Below are positions 53,587 through 64,000 of a stretch of DNA of 64,000 bases, in pieces. The stretch's first letter is position 1. Each line of letters opens with the position of its first letter. Position numbers and translations under genes: made by a program. The notes under the pieces are model-generated. The model had not been told where the DNA came from and did no database searches. It saw only the letters and a list, made by a program, of their open reading frames with translations. This DNA is from Nelumbo lutea (taxonomy: Eukaryota > Streptophyta > Magnoliopsida > Proteales > Nelumbonaceae), in assembly GCA_022828595.1 (NCBI GenBank), contig JAKGHH010000002.1, forward strand, positions 44,610,222 through 44,674,221. The letters are read 5' to 3'.

Positions 53587-56500
53587 ATGCGGATCCTAAG
53601 CTGGAATGTAAGGGGGATGGGTAGTGCGAGGAAGAGAGCAACTATCAAAGAGGCGATTAATAAGTTTGACCCGGATGTGGTGTTAATTCAAGAATCTAAG
53701 AGATCTGATTTCGACAATAGATGGGCAAGAGGTGTGTGGAGATCAAGGGGGATAAGGTGGGCGACTGCTCCATCATGGGGAGCTTCAGGTGGGATTGTAA
53801 CTTTGTGGAAAGAGGATGTGGTTGTAGGGGTCTAGGAATTAATAGGAGATCACTCAGTATCTATGAAATTCAGGCAGGTGGCAGATGGTTTTGATTGGGT
53901 CTTAACAAATGTATATGGCCGCAACGACTGCGGACAGAGAAAGAAACTGTGGGAAAAGTTGAGTGATATTAGGGGCCTCTGGGAAGGACCCTGGTGTGTG
54001 GGAGGGGATTTTAATGTGGTGAGGTTCAAAGAGGAAACTAATAATCCGAGTCAGAGGGCGACTACAAGCATGAGGAATTTCAATCAGTTTGTGGACACCT
54101 TTGAGCTTAAAGAAATCCCTCTTCTAAATCACAATTTCACCTGGTCCAACCTACAATCTTGGCCGTTTTGCTCCAAGCTAGATAGATTCCTGTTTTTAAC
54201 AGATTGGAAAGAGCATTAGAGGAATCTAACTTCTAGGGTACTCCCTAGACTTACCTCATACCATTGGCCCATAGTGATGTGTAAGGAGGAATTAAAAGGA
54301 GATGGACCTACCCCCTTTAGGTTTGAGAACATGTGGCTGGCTCATCCGGGATTCATTGAGAAAATCAGAGACTGGTGGGAGCAATGTAATCTATCATTCG
54401 AGTGGGAGGGTATGAAATTCCACAAGAAGCTTCAATTTCTAAATTCCAAGATAAAGGAGTGGAGCCGACTAGAGTTTGGAAGATTGGAGGGGAGAAAGCA
54501 TACTTTGTTGGAACAATTAGAGGACTTAGATTTTAAGGAAGTAAGGGGTCCCTTTGGAGAGGAAGACAGAGAGTTGAGGTGGAGTGTGAGGAGGCAAATG
54601 GAAGACCTTTTGCTCTAGGAGGAAATAAGTTGGAGACAAAAATCTAGGTGCAAATAGTTAAAGGAGGGAGACAAAAACACGAGGTTTTTCCATTCTTTGG
54701 CAAATAGCAGAAGAAGGAAGAACTTTGTTTCAAAATTGGAAGTCGAAGGTGAAGTAATTTCCTACCAAGCAGAAATAACAGAGGCCTTTGTAAATTATTT
54801 TAAATCTATTTTCAGAAGGCTGGTAAATGCGAGGGTTTGGCTAGAAGGGCTGGATTGGCCTACTCTTAAGTGTAGCGGATAGGGAGGGGTTAGAGAAGGT
54901 TTTTGATATAGAGGAGATTAAGGAGGCAATGTTTATGATGGATAGGACAAAAGCTCTAGGCCCAGATGGATTCACAATGGCTTTTTATCAAGATTGTTGG
55001 GATATTATTGTTAAGCAGGATATTATGCAGGTCTTTGAGGACTTTCACAGGAGGGGAATAATTAATAGAGGCTTAAACTCCCCTTTTATTGCTTTGATCC
55101 CAAAGAAGAAAGAGACTTCACAACCAAAGGATTTTAGACCTATTAGTTTGGTGCATAGTCTGTATAAGATAATTGCAGAAGTGCTGTCTCTAAGTATTAA
55201 GAAAGTTCTTCCTTCTATTATTGCACCCAATCAAGGAGAGTTTGGGAATAGACCTATTAGATCATTGATCAAATCTTGATTGCAAATGAGAGTTTGGAAA
55301 GTTTCAAGAAGTCAAAGAAGAAGGGTGTGGTTTGCAAACTAGATTTGAAGGCCTATGACCTAGTTGATTGGTCTTTCCTGGTAGAGGTGATGAGGAGTTT
55401 TGGGTTTGGAAACAGATGGCGTAAATGGATTTGGGGTTGTGCTAAGAGCTGCCACTATTCAATCTTGGTGAATGGAGCTGTAAGGGATTTCTTTCCTGCC
55501 TCGAGGGGAATAAGACAAGGAGACCCACTCTCCCCCTTCCTATTCACTCTGGTTGTAGATGTTTTGGGTAGACTGATTCATAGAGCTGATGAGAGGAATT
55601 TAGTAAAATGGTGGAGAATAGGAAGGGTGCAAGTACCACTAACACATTTATAGTTCGTAGATGACACACTTTTTTTTTGTGAAGGTGGGGACATAAATTG
55701 GATAGGGAACCTGAAATTGGCCATACAATTATTTGAACAGATGCCCAATCTAAAAGTGAACTTTGATAAGAGCTGTTTGGTGGGACTGAATTTGGAGGAG
55801 AGAGAGGTAAGTGAATATGTGGGGTTATTAGGGTGTGCAATTTCGGATTGGCCATTGACTTATTTGGGTCTCCCCTTAGGAGATAATCCCATGAAGGACA
55901 GCTTCTGGAACCCGGTTCTAGAAAGACTTGAGAAAAGGCTTGCCTCATGGAGGAAAAATTATCTTTCTCTAGGGGGGAGAATCACTTTAATTAGGTCTAC
56001 CCTAGCTAACCTTCCTGTTTACTTTTTGTTGGTGTTTAAGATTCCCGCAAAGGTCTCAAGTAGAGTGGAAAAGTTAATGAGGGATTTCTTGTGGGAACTA
56101 GGAGAGGAGAAGAAAGACCATAGGGTGAGTTGGGAGGTGATAACTAGAAGCAAACAGTTATGAGGGCTTGGGATTGGGAATATCATGAAAAGAAACATGG
56201 CATTGTTGGGGAAATGGCTATGGAGGTTTCCAATGGAAAGGGACAAACTTTGGATGAAGATTGTGGCTAGTATACATGGGCTGGAAGACATTGACTGGGA
56301 TCCAGGAATCTTGGCAAGGACTACAACTGCTTCTCCTTGGAAAGTCATTCATGATTTGGTTATGGTTTTCTCCCCTTGGATAAGGTATGATCTGAACTCT
56401 GGTAATCTCGTAAAATTCAGGGAGCAACCTTGGGTTGGGGACTCATCTCCGATGGACCAATTTCCCTCCTTATATGCGTTGTCAGACCTGAAGAATGAAC

Positions 56501-57724
56501 CCGTTTCTTCTTTCTTAGTTCCTTCTAATTCTAATTCCGGTTTTGGATGGAATCTAGGGTTGAGGAGAACAATAAGGGATACGGATTTGGGCTGCCTGTC
56601 GTCTCTACTAGCCACCCTTGAAAATATTTTCTTGGACCCGAGTAAGGATGACTCCAGAATTTGAACCCCATCCTCCAATGGTTCCTTCTCCTGTGCGTCG
56701 TTTTTTGAGACCTTGGTCCATCCTCTTGCTCCTTCTAGCCTTTCCTTCCCTGTTAATGAGATTTGGAGTAAACTCATTCCTCCTCGGGTTGGTAGTTTTT
56801 GTTGGGAAACTTTCCTGGAAAGAATAAACACAACCGACTTGCTTCAAAGAAAGAGACCTAATTCTTGCTTACTTCCCAATAGGTGTGTTCTTTGTAAATC
56901 TAGTGGGGAAACGACTTACCACCTTATGGTTACTTGTCCGGTTACTAAGACTATTTGGGAATGAGCTTCATTCTTGTTTGGATGCACTTGGAGTCCTCCC
57001 GTGAGTTTGCAAAGCTTGTTCTCTCCCTCGTTCTCTAAATGGCCTAAGAAAAGAGGGAAGATCATGTGGAGAAGCATTAGAGCAGTTGTGTGCTGGTCCG
57101 TATGGGAAGAGAGGAACTCGAGACTTTTTTCAGACAAGGAAAGATCTATGGAGAATTTAACTGAATTGATACACTTAAGGGTCAGTCATTGGCTGAAATC
57201 TTTGGAGCTTCTTTCGGAGTTCTCCATGGCTGATCTTTTGAGAAAGTGGAAAGAAGTTGCTACCTTGGCTCAATGCAAAAGGACCTCTAGACCTTCTTCC
57301 CCCTTCTTCAGGATTCACGAAACTGAATTTTGATGGTTGCAGTTTAAGGACTCCTGGGCCTTCTGGGATTGGGGGAGTTTTCAGAAATGAGGCTGGGATT
57401 ATTTTTGCTATGTTCTCTAGCCCTATTGGTGAGGGTGACTCTCTTAGGGCAGAGATTTTACCAGCTTTGGAAGGAATCAAAAGATCAAGAGAATTAAACA
57501 TTCGGTGCTTGATCATTGAAGGGGACTCGGAGGTGGTAATTAGGTGGTTGAAGGAAGACAACAATGGTTTGTGGAGCTTTAGAAATGAAAAGAAAAAATT
57601 TAAATGGCTGAGTAGGGATATTGAGGTGAAGTATAGTTGGGTGAAGATAAGTGCTAATTCCATGGCTGATGGGTTAGCCAAGCAAGGGGTGCTTAAGGAT
57701 TCTTTGTTTTGGGCCACTTTTTAG
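53587..57724 (+). pseudogene. LINE ORF2: endonuclease, reverse transcriptase, RNase H, broken
   Basis: The ATG at 53587 opens MRILSWNVRGMGSARK, the endonuclease start. Then come LIQESK (QE), GGIVTLW, CVGGDFNVV (DFN), KLDRFL and SYHWPI, where SDHxPI is expected. Reverse transcriptase: KALGPDGFTMAFYQDCW, FIALIPKK, FRPISLVHSLYKI, CKLDLKAYDLVDW, ASRGIRQGDPLSPFLF, then FVDDTLFF after a stop, LKVNFDKS and YLGLPLGD. The zinc-binding tail is NRCVLCKSSGETTYH. RNase H: KLNFDGCSLRTPGPSGIGG, IEGDSEVVIRWL, NSMADGLAKQG. Stops at 53833, 54217, 54616 and elsewhere, plus frameshifts, inactivate it. Confidence 0.9.
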
Positions 57725-57852
57725 CTTTCCTCCTTGTTCTGTTGTGGGGGAGTTAAGATATTTTACCTCCTCTCTCTTGTACTCAAACTTTCACAATTTT
57801 TATAATCTAATAAAACATTCTATTATTGATAAAAAAAAAATTAAAGAGATCA

Positions 57853-58150
57853 CTTTTCTTTTATTTTCTGACAGTGAATAAATAGAAGGGAACCTTTCAC
57901 TAAGGGGAATGTCTCCAACCCAAACATCTTTCCAAAAAAACACTTTATTTCTGCATAAGCATCAAATTTGAAGTAAGGAAGGATGAAGGGTAAAATACCA
58001 TGAATAGCTTTCCAAGGAGAGCATCAGGAAGCCCTAGGGTCGATTCCTGCATCCTAACCATTGTCTGCCAATCCATGAATGCTAATAATCACTCTCTTAT
58101 TAAGGTTGGCTTCATCTTTGCCAAGCTGGAAATAGACCGCAAGGTCTTTA
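57853..58150 (-). mobile_element. Older LINE, part upstream of the insertion
   Basis: Minus strand reads FFWKDVWVGDIPLSEGFPSI and YSLSENK, the segment that precedes DNSWDLGLRR at the other side of the inserted LINE. This confirms that both flanks belong to one reverse transcriptase. Confidence 0.75.
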
Positions 58151-58690
58151 GCTTGTCTTTTTTGTGTACGTAGCTTAATCATATGCCCTTGAAATCTAAT
58201 ATTGTATTAACTTTGTATTATTACATATGGAATGACTATGTATTCTGTGATTTATCCTTTGACCATTTTTTTAGGTTGATGTCACACTATTGGTTTCGGA
58301 CCACTAGTATGAAGACATGATATTGTTGTTTTCGACGAATATGAAGACATGACACATTATCAATATGCAATCCTGAACTTGTTTTCAATCAATGGCCAAG
58401 TTAGGAGAGATGGCATGAGAAAATTGACACATGGTATTTGCCTTGTTCTAGTTCTTGCTCATTGGTGCCCAGTGCCCACCAACTTATTAATAGAAGAGAA
58501 CTACAAATGGAGCATCAAAAAGGAGGGGCAAACTTTCTTAGCACTCCCAAGGACAGCAAAAGCAAAATAATAAAAGTATAAGCAAGCCCGCAAAGATTGA
58601 GCCCTTCCTGCCCCCTGTTTAGCTAAGGCATCTGCAAGCCCACCAGCCACTCTTTTTGGGGAGTGAGATTATATTTATTAGAGTTTCAGG
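58151..58690 (-). mobile_element. LINE RNase H tail remnant
   Basis: The minus strand near 58680-58580 reads SPKRVAGGLADALAKQGAGR, a RNase H C-terminus. Nothing else of the domain is recognisable. The plus-strand open frame at 58349-58570 is a shadow. Confidence 0.55.
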
Positions 58691-59179
58691 AGATAACAAA
58701 GAACATAGGGAGAATTGGGAGGTACCTAGCCTAGTGAAGGAGACATACAAGTGATATTGAAAGTGCAGGGTGAGGACTGAATTTTGTCTAGGAGCTGGTA
58801 GGGCTGGTAGGAGGGTTTACACCAAGAGAGGCAGTGCTGCAGGGGAAGGTGTAGTGGTGTTAGGGGGAGTAAGTTTTATGTGGTTCATATTTCTGTTTGG
58901 GAGTGCATTCTTTATGTCTGGTCTGGGATTCTATTGGGCTGATCAATGTTTTATTTCCTTTTAAATCAATCTTTAGTGTTAGATTATGCCTTTTATGTCC
59001 TTGACTTGATGGTTTTGAAGAGAGGTTTGTTTAAGGTTTCTTGTTCAGAGAATTGGTGCTTTTTGTATAGTGGCTTGACTAGAGGGTGTTGGTTGGGCAG
59101 GATTCTTCTTTTTAATGCATTTTTTATTTTTTCAATATAAAAATGTAATTCCATCAATGTTTATATTTTACTTTAATTT
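58691..59179 (+). other. Unassigned, resembles a LINE 3' UTR
   Basis: T/G-rich sequence (GTTTTGAAGAGAGGTTTG, TGGTTGGGCAGG) ending in TTTTTTCAATATAAAAATG near 59145. This is the kind of sequence that follows ORF2 in plant LINEs. No protein motif. Confidence 0.35.
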
Positions 59180-61508
59180 CCCTAATTCAGAAGAAGAGCG
59201 GGGTAGTGGATATAAGAGATTTCAGGCCGATAAGCCTAATAAGTTATCCATATAAACTACTGGTGAAGGTGCTGGAAAGCAGACTAAAAAGGGGGGTTCA
59301 GGAGGTGGTAGGGGAATCTCAGATGGCATTTGTAGAAGGGAGGCAAATTCTGGATGGAGTACTAGTGGCGAGCAAATGTATTGACTCAAGGTTAAGAAGT
59401 GGCGGGCCAGGATTAGTGTACAAGTTAGGTATAGAGAAGGCCTACAACCACGTGGAGTGGGGATTTTTGGAAGAGATGCAAAGGTGATGGGCTTCGGGGA
59501 GAGATGGAGGGGATGGATGTATGGATGCATGTCATCAGCTTCCTTTTCATTGTTGATCAATGGAGTGTCAACTGAATTCTTCCAAGCTTCCAGTGGGTTG
59601 AGGCAAGGGATCCAATCTCCCCCTTTCTGTTTGTAATAGTAATGGAAGCGTTAAACCTCTTGATATGAAGAAGGGAGTCCAAAGGGGTTGGATAGAAGGT
59701 TTTTAAGTGGAGCAGAAGGCCCATGTATCTCTCACCTTCAATATGCGGACAACACATTAATATTTTTAGATTCTTCAGCAATCCAAATCTTGAACCTAAG
59801 AGCCATCCTTGCCAAATTTGAGATGTTGACTGGGTTGAAAGTGAACCTAGAAAAAAGCTCTTTGATTGGGGTGGGAGATATAAATAGGGAGGAGATGGAG
59901 CAACTTGCAGTGGTATTGGGCTGTAAGGTTGGAGAACTTCCATTCCAATATCTTGGGCTTCCAGTGGGGTCTAGTACAACAGAGGGTAATATATGGAAGC
60001 CCCTTGTAGAGAGAGTTGAAAGGAGATTAGACAGATGGAAAGCTAATATCTCTCCTTGGGAGGTAAAATTACACTTATAAGAAGTATTCTCTTGTCTGCC
60101 AACATACTATCTCTCATTGCTGAAGGTTCCTAAGGATGTGGCTGTGAAAATTGAGAAGATACAGAGGGATTTTCTTTGGGAAGGGTTGGGGGTCCAAAAA
60201 GTTCCACATGGTCGAGTGGGAAAAAAGGTGCACAGATTAAAGGGGGGGGGGGGTTAGGACTGAGAAGAATACAACCTTTCAACAAGCCACAATTAGGGAA
60301 ATGAGGAGGGTGATAGTTGGTAAATATGGAGTAGTAAGGTTTGGGTGGGAACCAAGAGAAGCAAGGAGCTCTTATGGAGTAAGTGTTTGGAAAGGGATCA
60401 TGAGATTTAATCAGGAGTTCAGGGCTCGGGTCAGTTTCAAAGTGGGGGATGGGTCAAGGGTGAGGTTTTGGGAGTTCAGGGATCATGAGATTTAATCAGG
60501 AGTTCAGGGCTCGGGTCAGTTTCAAAGTGGGGGATGGGTCAAAGGTGAGGTTTTGGGAAGATGAATGGCTCGGGATAGGGAAACTCTGTGAGGTCTGTCC
60601 TAGGTTATACGGCCTGTCTGAGAAGCAAATCACAATTAATCGGTGCTATGAATGGAGAGGGGAGAAGCTGATTTGGTCTCCCTATTTTAGAAGGCCTTTA
60701 CTTGATCAAGAAGTTAAAGAATGTATTCTGCTGCTGGAGAAATTAGAAGGCACACGTATCTCTAGGAGCACAGGAGATGGTCTTTGGTGGAAAGAGTGCA
60801 AAGAAGGAAGATTCCAGTGAAGTCTTTCTACAAGGCAATAACAAGAGAAATTGCGGAGACAAAAACAGATACAAGGTGTATGGGGTAATCCAGTACCCCA
60901 TAGGATTGACGCATTTGCTTGGTTGGTAGCACATGATAGCATTCTTACTACATATCATTTGAAGAACAGGGTTTCACATGGCAAGCTTCTGTTACTTATG
61001 CAACTTGGAGGAGGAAACAGTTCTGCACCTGTTCTTTTCTTGTAGTGCAGCAAATTTCATTTGGAAGTTTTCTCTTTTCTGTTCGGGGTCAATGTCTTTC
61101 ATCCTCTATCCCCAGCAGAAATCTTCTCCAAATGGCCAAAATTCAGAGGAAGCAAGAAAGCTAGAATCATGTGGAGCTGCATTCCATTTGCAGTTTGCTG
61201 GGCTATATGGAATGAGAGGGACAGAAGGATCTTTGGAGACAAGGCAATGTCCATTGATCACTTGGTAGCCGCAGTGAGCAATCTGATTTCAGATTGGGTG
61301 CTACAGCTCCCAGAGTTCGAGACAGTGGACGAAGCTGATTTGTTAGAAAACTTTTGGAGTACTCTTTGAGTTACAGCCCTGTAATGAAGATTTATTTTCA
61401 GTTTGAGTGGTGTACCTTTGCTCGGTTTGTCAACTTGACAACCAAAAGTCCTTGTACTATACCTCTATTTCAGTTTAATGGAATTATCTTATTGATACTT
61501 CAAAAAAA
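59180..61508 (+). mobile_element. 5'-truncated LINE without RNase H
   Basis: Begins in reverse transcriptase: [49 protein letters not shown]. After frame breaks come HLQYADNTLIFLD (YADN in place of YADD), GLKVNLEKSSLIGV, FQYLGLPVGS and DFLWEG. An 84-bp tandem duplication covers RVSFKVGDGS(R/K)VRFWE (about 60397-60565). The tail is NPVPHRIDAFAWLVA, CYLCNLEEETVLHLFFSC, IMWSCIPFAVCWAIWNERDR, ending NFWSTL and stop at 61369, with a 3' UTR to an A run at 61501-61507. No RNase H, like the intronic LINE. Confidence 0.8.
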
Positions 61509-61539
61509 TATTTTATTTTAACAACTAGCTGTAATTGTT

Positions 61540-62010
61540 TTTCTTTTGATCAATAACAAAATATGGCTTTCATTAATAAAAAACTTCCTGCCACCCAAAA
61601 AACAGAATGGAGGAAGACAAACATAGAATACAAGGCTGACCTTGACTAACACTAAAATTCAGCAATCAGAAATGAATTACACATGTAGCCCAGGCCCAGG
61701 ATGTCCCCAGTGAAGACTTTCATTAGACACCCCATCCCTTGCCATGGCATCAACCAGAAGGTCCAGAACATTTGTAGTCCTAGGCACCTACTTGAATGAG
61801 TGATTCAAGAAACTGCCCAAGGTTTGTGCCTGTCTAACCAATCATCTGTGGATCAAGTCTCTTCACCACACATCCAAGAGACGACAGTATAACAATCACC
61901 TTCTACTAGAACATTTGACCATCCTTGCATGGAGACCAGCTTCAACCCTTGAATAAAGGCAAGAAGCTCAGCTTTTAGGGAGTTACCAAACCCAACTGGA
62001 TATGAAAAAC
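61540..62010 (-). mobile_element. LINE RNase H C-terminal half
   Basis: Minus strand: SFSYPVGFGNSLKAELLAFI, VEGDCYTVVSWM, then frame-shifted NVLDLLVDAMARDGVSNESL. A LINE-type 3' end with TTAATGAAAGCCATATTTTG follows near 61590-61540. The matching N-terminal half lies at about 62950-63060, beyond another LINE. Confidence 0.65.
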
Positions 62011-62017
62011 TGAGAAA

Positions 62018-62900
62018 GTTGTTTTATTTGGTAATAAACAGCAAAGAAAATTTTATTATAAAAAAAAGAGAAGATAGTACATCAAATCTGGTGATCAGAG
62101 ATCACCAAGACACAACAAGCTCCACAAAAAAGGAGGAAAAACAATACAAGTCAAAGAAGAAGATATCAATATTAGCTTCTTGACTCTAACTCAAGTAAAC
62201 ACTAAAAACCATTTCCATGATCTTCTTTGGAGGCCTTCAAATGCTGATAAGATGATAATCCACTCCATGATTCTTTTACTACAAAGCATCACTATATGAT
62301 CTTTTCTCTCTTTGTCTTCAAGGATCTTTTTTCCAAACCTTCCAACAAATGGCAAGGGGTACACCGTACCCAGATTCAAGCAATCTTTCTCTCGATATTT
62401 CCTCGCATTCAAGGCTATCAAGCAAAAGTCTCTCCCGGATTTCTAGGTTCCAAGAAGCCAATTTTGAATAGTCCAAAGAAAAATCCCCATATGTATTTCG
62501 TGTTGCAACAACCGAAGCACAGGTGCATTATATTCTCTTTAGCGCTTTGTATAAGTAACATCTTCCTGCCATCTGGACTCCCCTGCTTTGAATATGATCC
62601 AGAGTTAGAATGCTGCCCAAGACTACAATATAAGCCAAGCAAATGCTTCCACCCTTGGTGGAATAGGGGTTCACCAAACTCCTCTTATATCTGATTTCTC
62701 CACTTGATTCCTTTCAAGAGCATTATAGAATAATTTTGTAGAGAAAATGCCACTTTTAGTTTCTTTCCACCATCCCTACTTCCAATTTGCACTTCAACTA
62801 GATGCAACTTTTATAATAAACTCACATATTCCTCCATCTTCCAATTGAAAAGAGGCCTTCAAATCTTCGGGCACCACACAACCCTTTGATTACTTCATAA
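62018..62900 (-). mobile_element. LINE 3' fragment (zinc-binding tail), inserted in another LINE's RNase H
   Basis: Minus strand: TPIPPRVEAFAWLI near 62660, then a broken zinc-binding tail (LCFGC, degraded), PLPFVGRFGKKI-LEDKERKDHIV near 62360-62290, a stop, and an A/T-rich end at 62018-62060. Upstream pieces include LKASFQLEDGG and FSTKLFYNALE. It separates the two halves of the flanking RNase H. Confidence 0.55.
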
Positions 62901-62939
62901 CTTTCTGCAATAGTCACATTCTTCCTGCTTAAGCTGCAC

Positions 62940-63070
62940 AACCACAGACATATGTTGGGCTGCACCAATCAAAATTAAGTTTCAATCTCCCCTCAGTGGG
63001 GGCTTTCCATTTCAATTATCTTTGTTGTTTTCTGGCTTGAAACCTCACTACCACCTTTCACCATCTAAGC
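62940..63070 (-). mobile_element. LINE RNase H N-terminal piece
   Basis: Minus strand near 63010-62960 reads PTEGRLKLNFDWCS, the RNase H start (KlNfDG.s). It matches the missing half of 61540-62010. Confidence 0.5.
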
Positions 63071-64000
63071 AGTTCATTCATTGTGATGCCTTTGAATTCG
63101 TCACACACAAGGGCCCAATGCCCAATTTTATATTGTATCTATTAGTAAAGTTGATTTGAATGTAGTGTTTTTACTGAAATTTCATTGGTTCAAGTTCTAT
63201 ATAAATAATTTCCAATTAGTTTCTTTCATATAATATAATATAATGTTTTAAAGTCATTTTTAATTTGTGTGAATTAATGCATTACAGTTTGTGTGAACTA
63301 ATATATATCTACATACTTGACATGAACCAATTGTAATTTCCATTTACTTGTAAAATGCACATGAACCCATTGTAATTTATCAATTTACACTTATAATAAT
63401 TTGATAAAATGTTTATATGTGAACCTAAGACATGCATGGACCCACTATTTTAAATTTGCGTAATTCTCTCAAAAAATTAATCAATACATGATGATTTTAT
63501 AATTTAAAGTATTATTATATTGCTTCTGTATTAAGTTTTATATTCAATTACATGAGATATATATCAGCCTGTAATGTCTTTATTATATTAGTCTTTATCA
63601 ATCTATATTGCCAGTCTATATCTGTTCATATCTGATACAAAGGAAAATGATGGGATGGTCTTGACAGTTATTGGCCCATTTGTCCCAAAACGAACAGATA
63701 TTGTCCTAGTTTGGCTGTGTCAATTTTACTTTAAACTTTGGCTATACTTTTTTTTTTATAGAAGTTGTGCAATAAAAGTGTAACTTGAGACTCACTTGAG
63801 TGCTTTTGAGTTCTAAGTTTAAAATTTGATATTGGAGATTTAGTTTCTCAGTGCTATTGGCAAACTTTGTCTCGTCAACTACAACCAAAATAATTTGCTA
63901 GCATACTAATGCATGTATGTATGTATGTATGTATGTAATAGCATTTAGTATTTGGTTCTATTTTCTAATCTTCTTGTTTTTAATGCAGCAGCAAACAAGG
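63071..64000. other. AT-rich non-coding end of the window
   Basis: No gene seen. There is a repeated phrase AACCAATTGTAATTT / AACCCATTGTAATTTA near 63320-63375 and an (ATGT)n microsatellite at about 63911-63936. The window ends in TTTTTAATGCAGCAGC, which resembles a splice acceptor, but nothing downstream is visible. Confidence 0.5.

Larger units (their letters stand above)
50857..57840 (+). mobile_element. Full-length plant L1-type LINE with target-site duplication
   Basis: About 7 kb with a 5' leader, ORF1, ORF2, 3' UTR and poly-A tail (57829-57840). The duplication AAATTAAAGAGATCA occurs just before it (ending 50856) and just after the tail (ending 57852). It is inserted antisense into an older LINE. 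ORF2 has endonuclease, reverse transcriptase, zinc-binding tail and a C-terminal RNase H of the archaeal-like type known in plant L1 lineages. ORF1 has a PUR-alpha-like N-terminus and DUF4283. Stops and frameshifts in both ORFs make this copy inactive, but the body is complete. Confidence 0.93.

Overview
This is a stretch of nuclear genome from a flowering plant. The evidence is one spliced complex I subunit gene that matches the Arabidopsis NDUFB4-type protein in length and layout, Ty1-copia and Ty3-gypsy elements primed by initiator-Met tRNA, plant L1-type LINEs that carry a C-terminal RNase H, many small TIR elements, and AT-rich gene-poor sequence. I cannot name the species. There is no bacterial gene organisation, no rRNA and no CRISPR array.

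The only gene I believe is functional lies on the minus strand. Exon 1 is at 19030-19197 and exon 2 at 13506-13553, and together they give a 71-residue complex I membrane-arm subunit. The exons are separated by an intron of about 5.5 kb that holds a 5'-truncated sense-strand LINE and a long AT-rich tract. A second two- or three-exon candidate near 29.04-29.87 kb is weak. A decayed membrane-protein gene (27.3-28.3 kb, minus) has a partial inverted copy at 26.15-26.5 kb.

The rest is mostly transposons, many of them nested. From 2.7 to 7.7 kb the same 2.2-kb segment occurs on both sides of a 100-N gap, which looks like two unmerged contig ends; it contains a LINE broken by a TIR element that is itself broken by an hAT-type MITE. 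7.8-12.8 kb is a field of MITEs, SINE-like pieces and a LINE tail. A MULE-like element with a perfect 9-bp TSD is at 19.8-20.9 kb. A copia element with two internal deletions is at 21.9-24.8 kb. 31.8-42.4 kb is a LINE graveyard with a four-level nest: an ORF1-only LINE holds a LINE 3' end and an hAT MITE, and the LINE 3' end holds a deleted gypsy element. A larger chromodomain gypsy element with coding for every pol domain, though broken, is at 42.7-47.7 kb. 50.86-57.84 kb is a full-length LINE with clear target-site duplications, inserted antisense into an older LINE. 58.3-63.1 kb is more LINE debris, and the last 0.9 kb is AT-rich.

No set of genes in the window forms a pathway. Its interest is structural: insertion order can be read from target-site duplications, several elements have lost exactly the parts that would make them autonomous, and one small respiratory gene remains readable among them.
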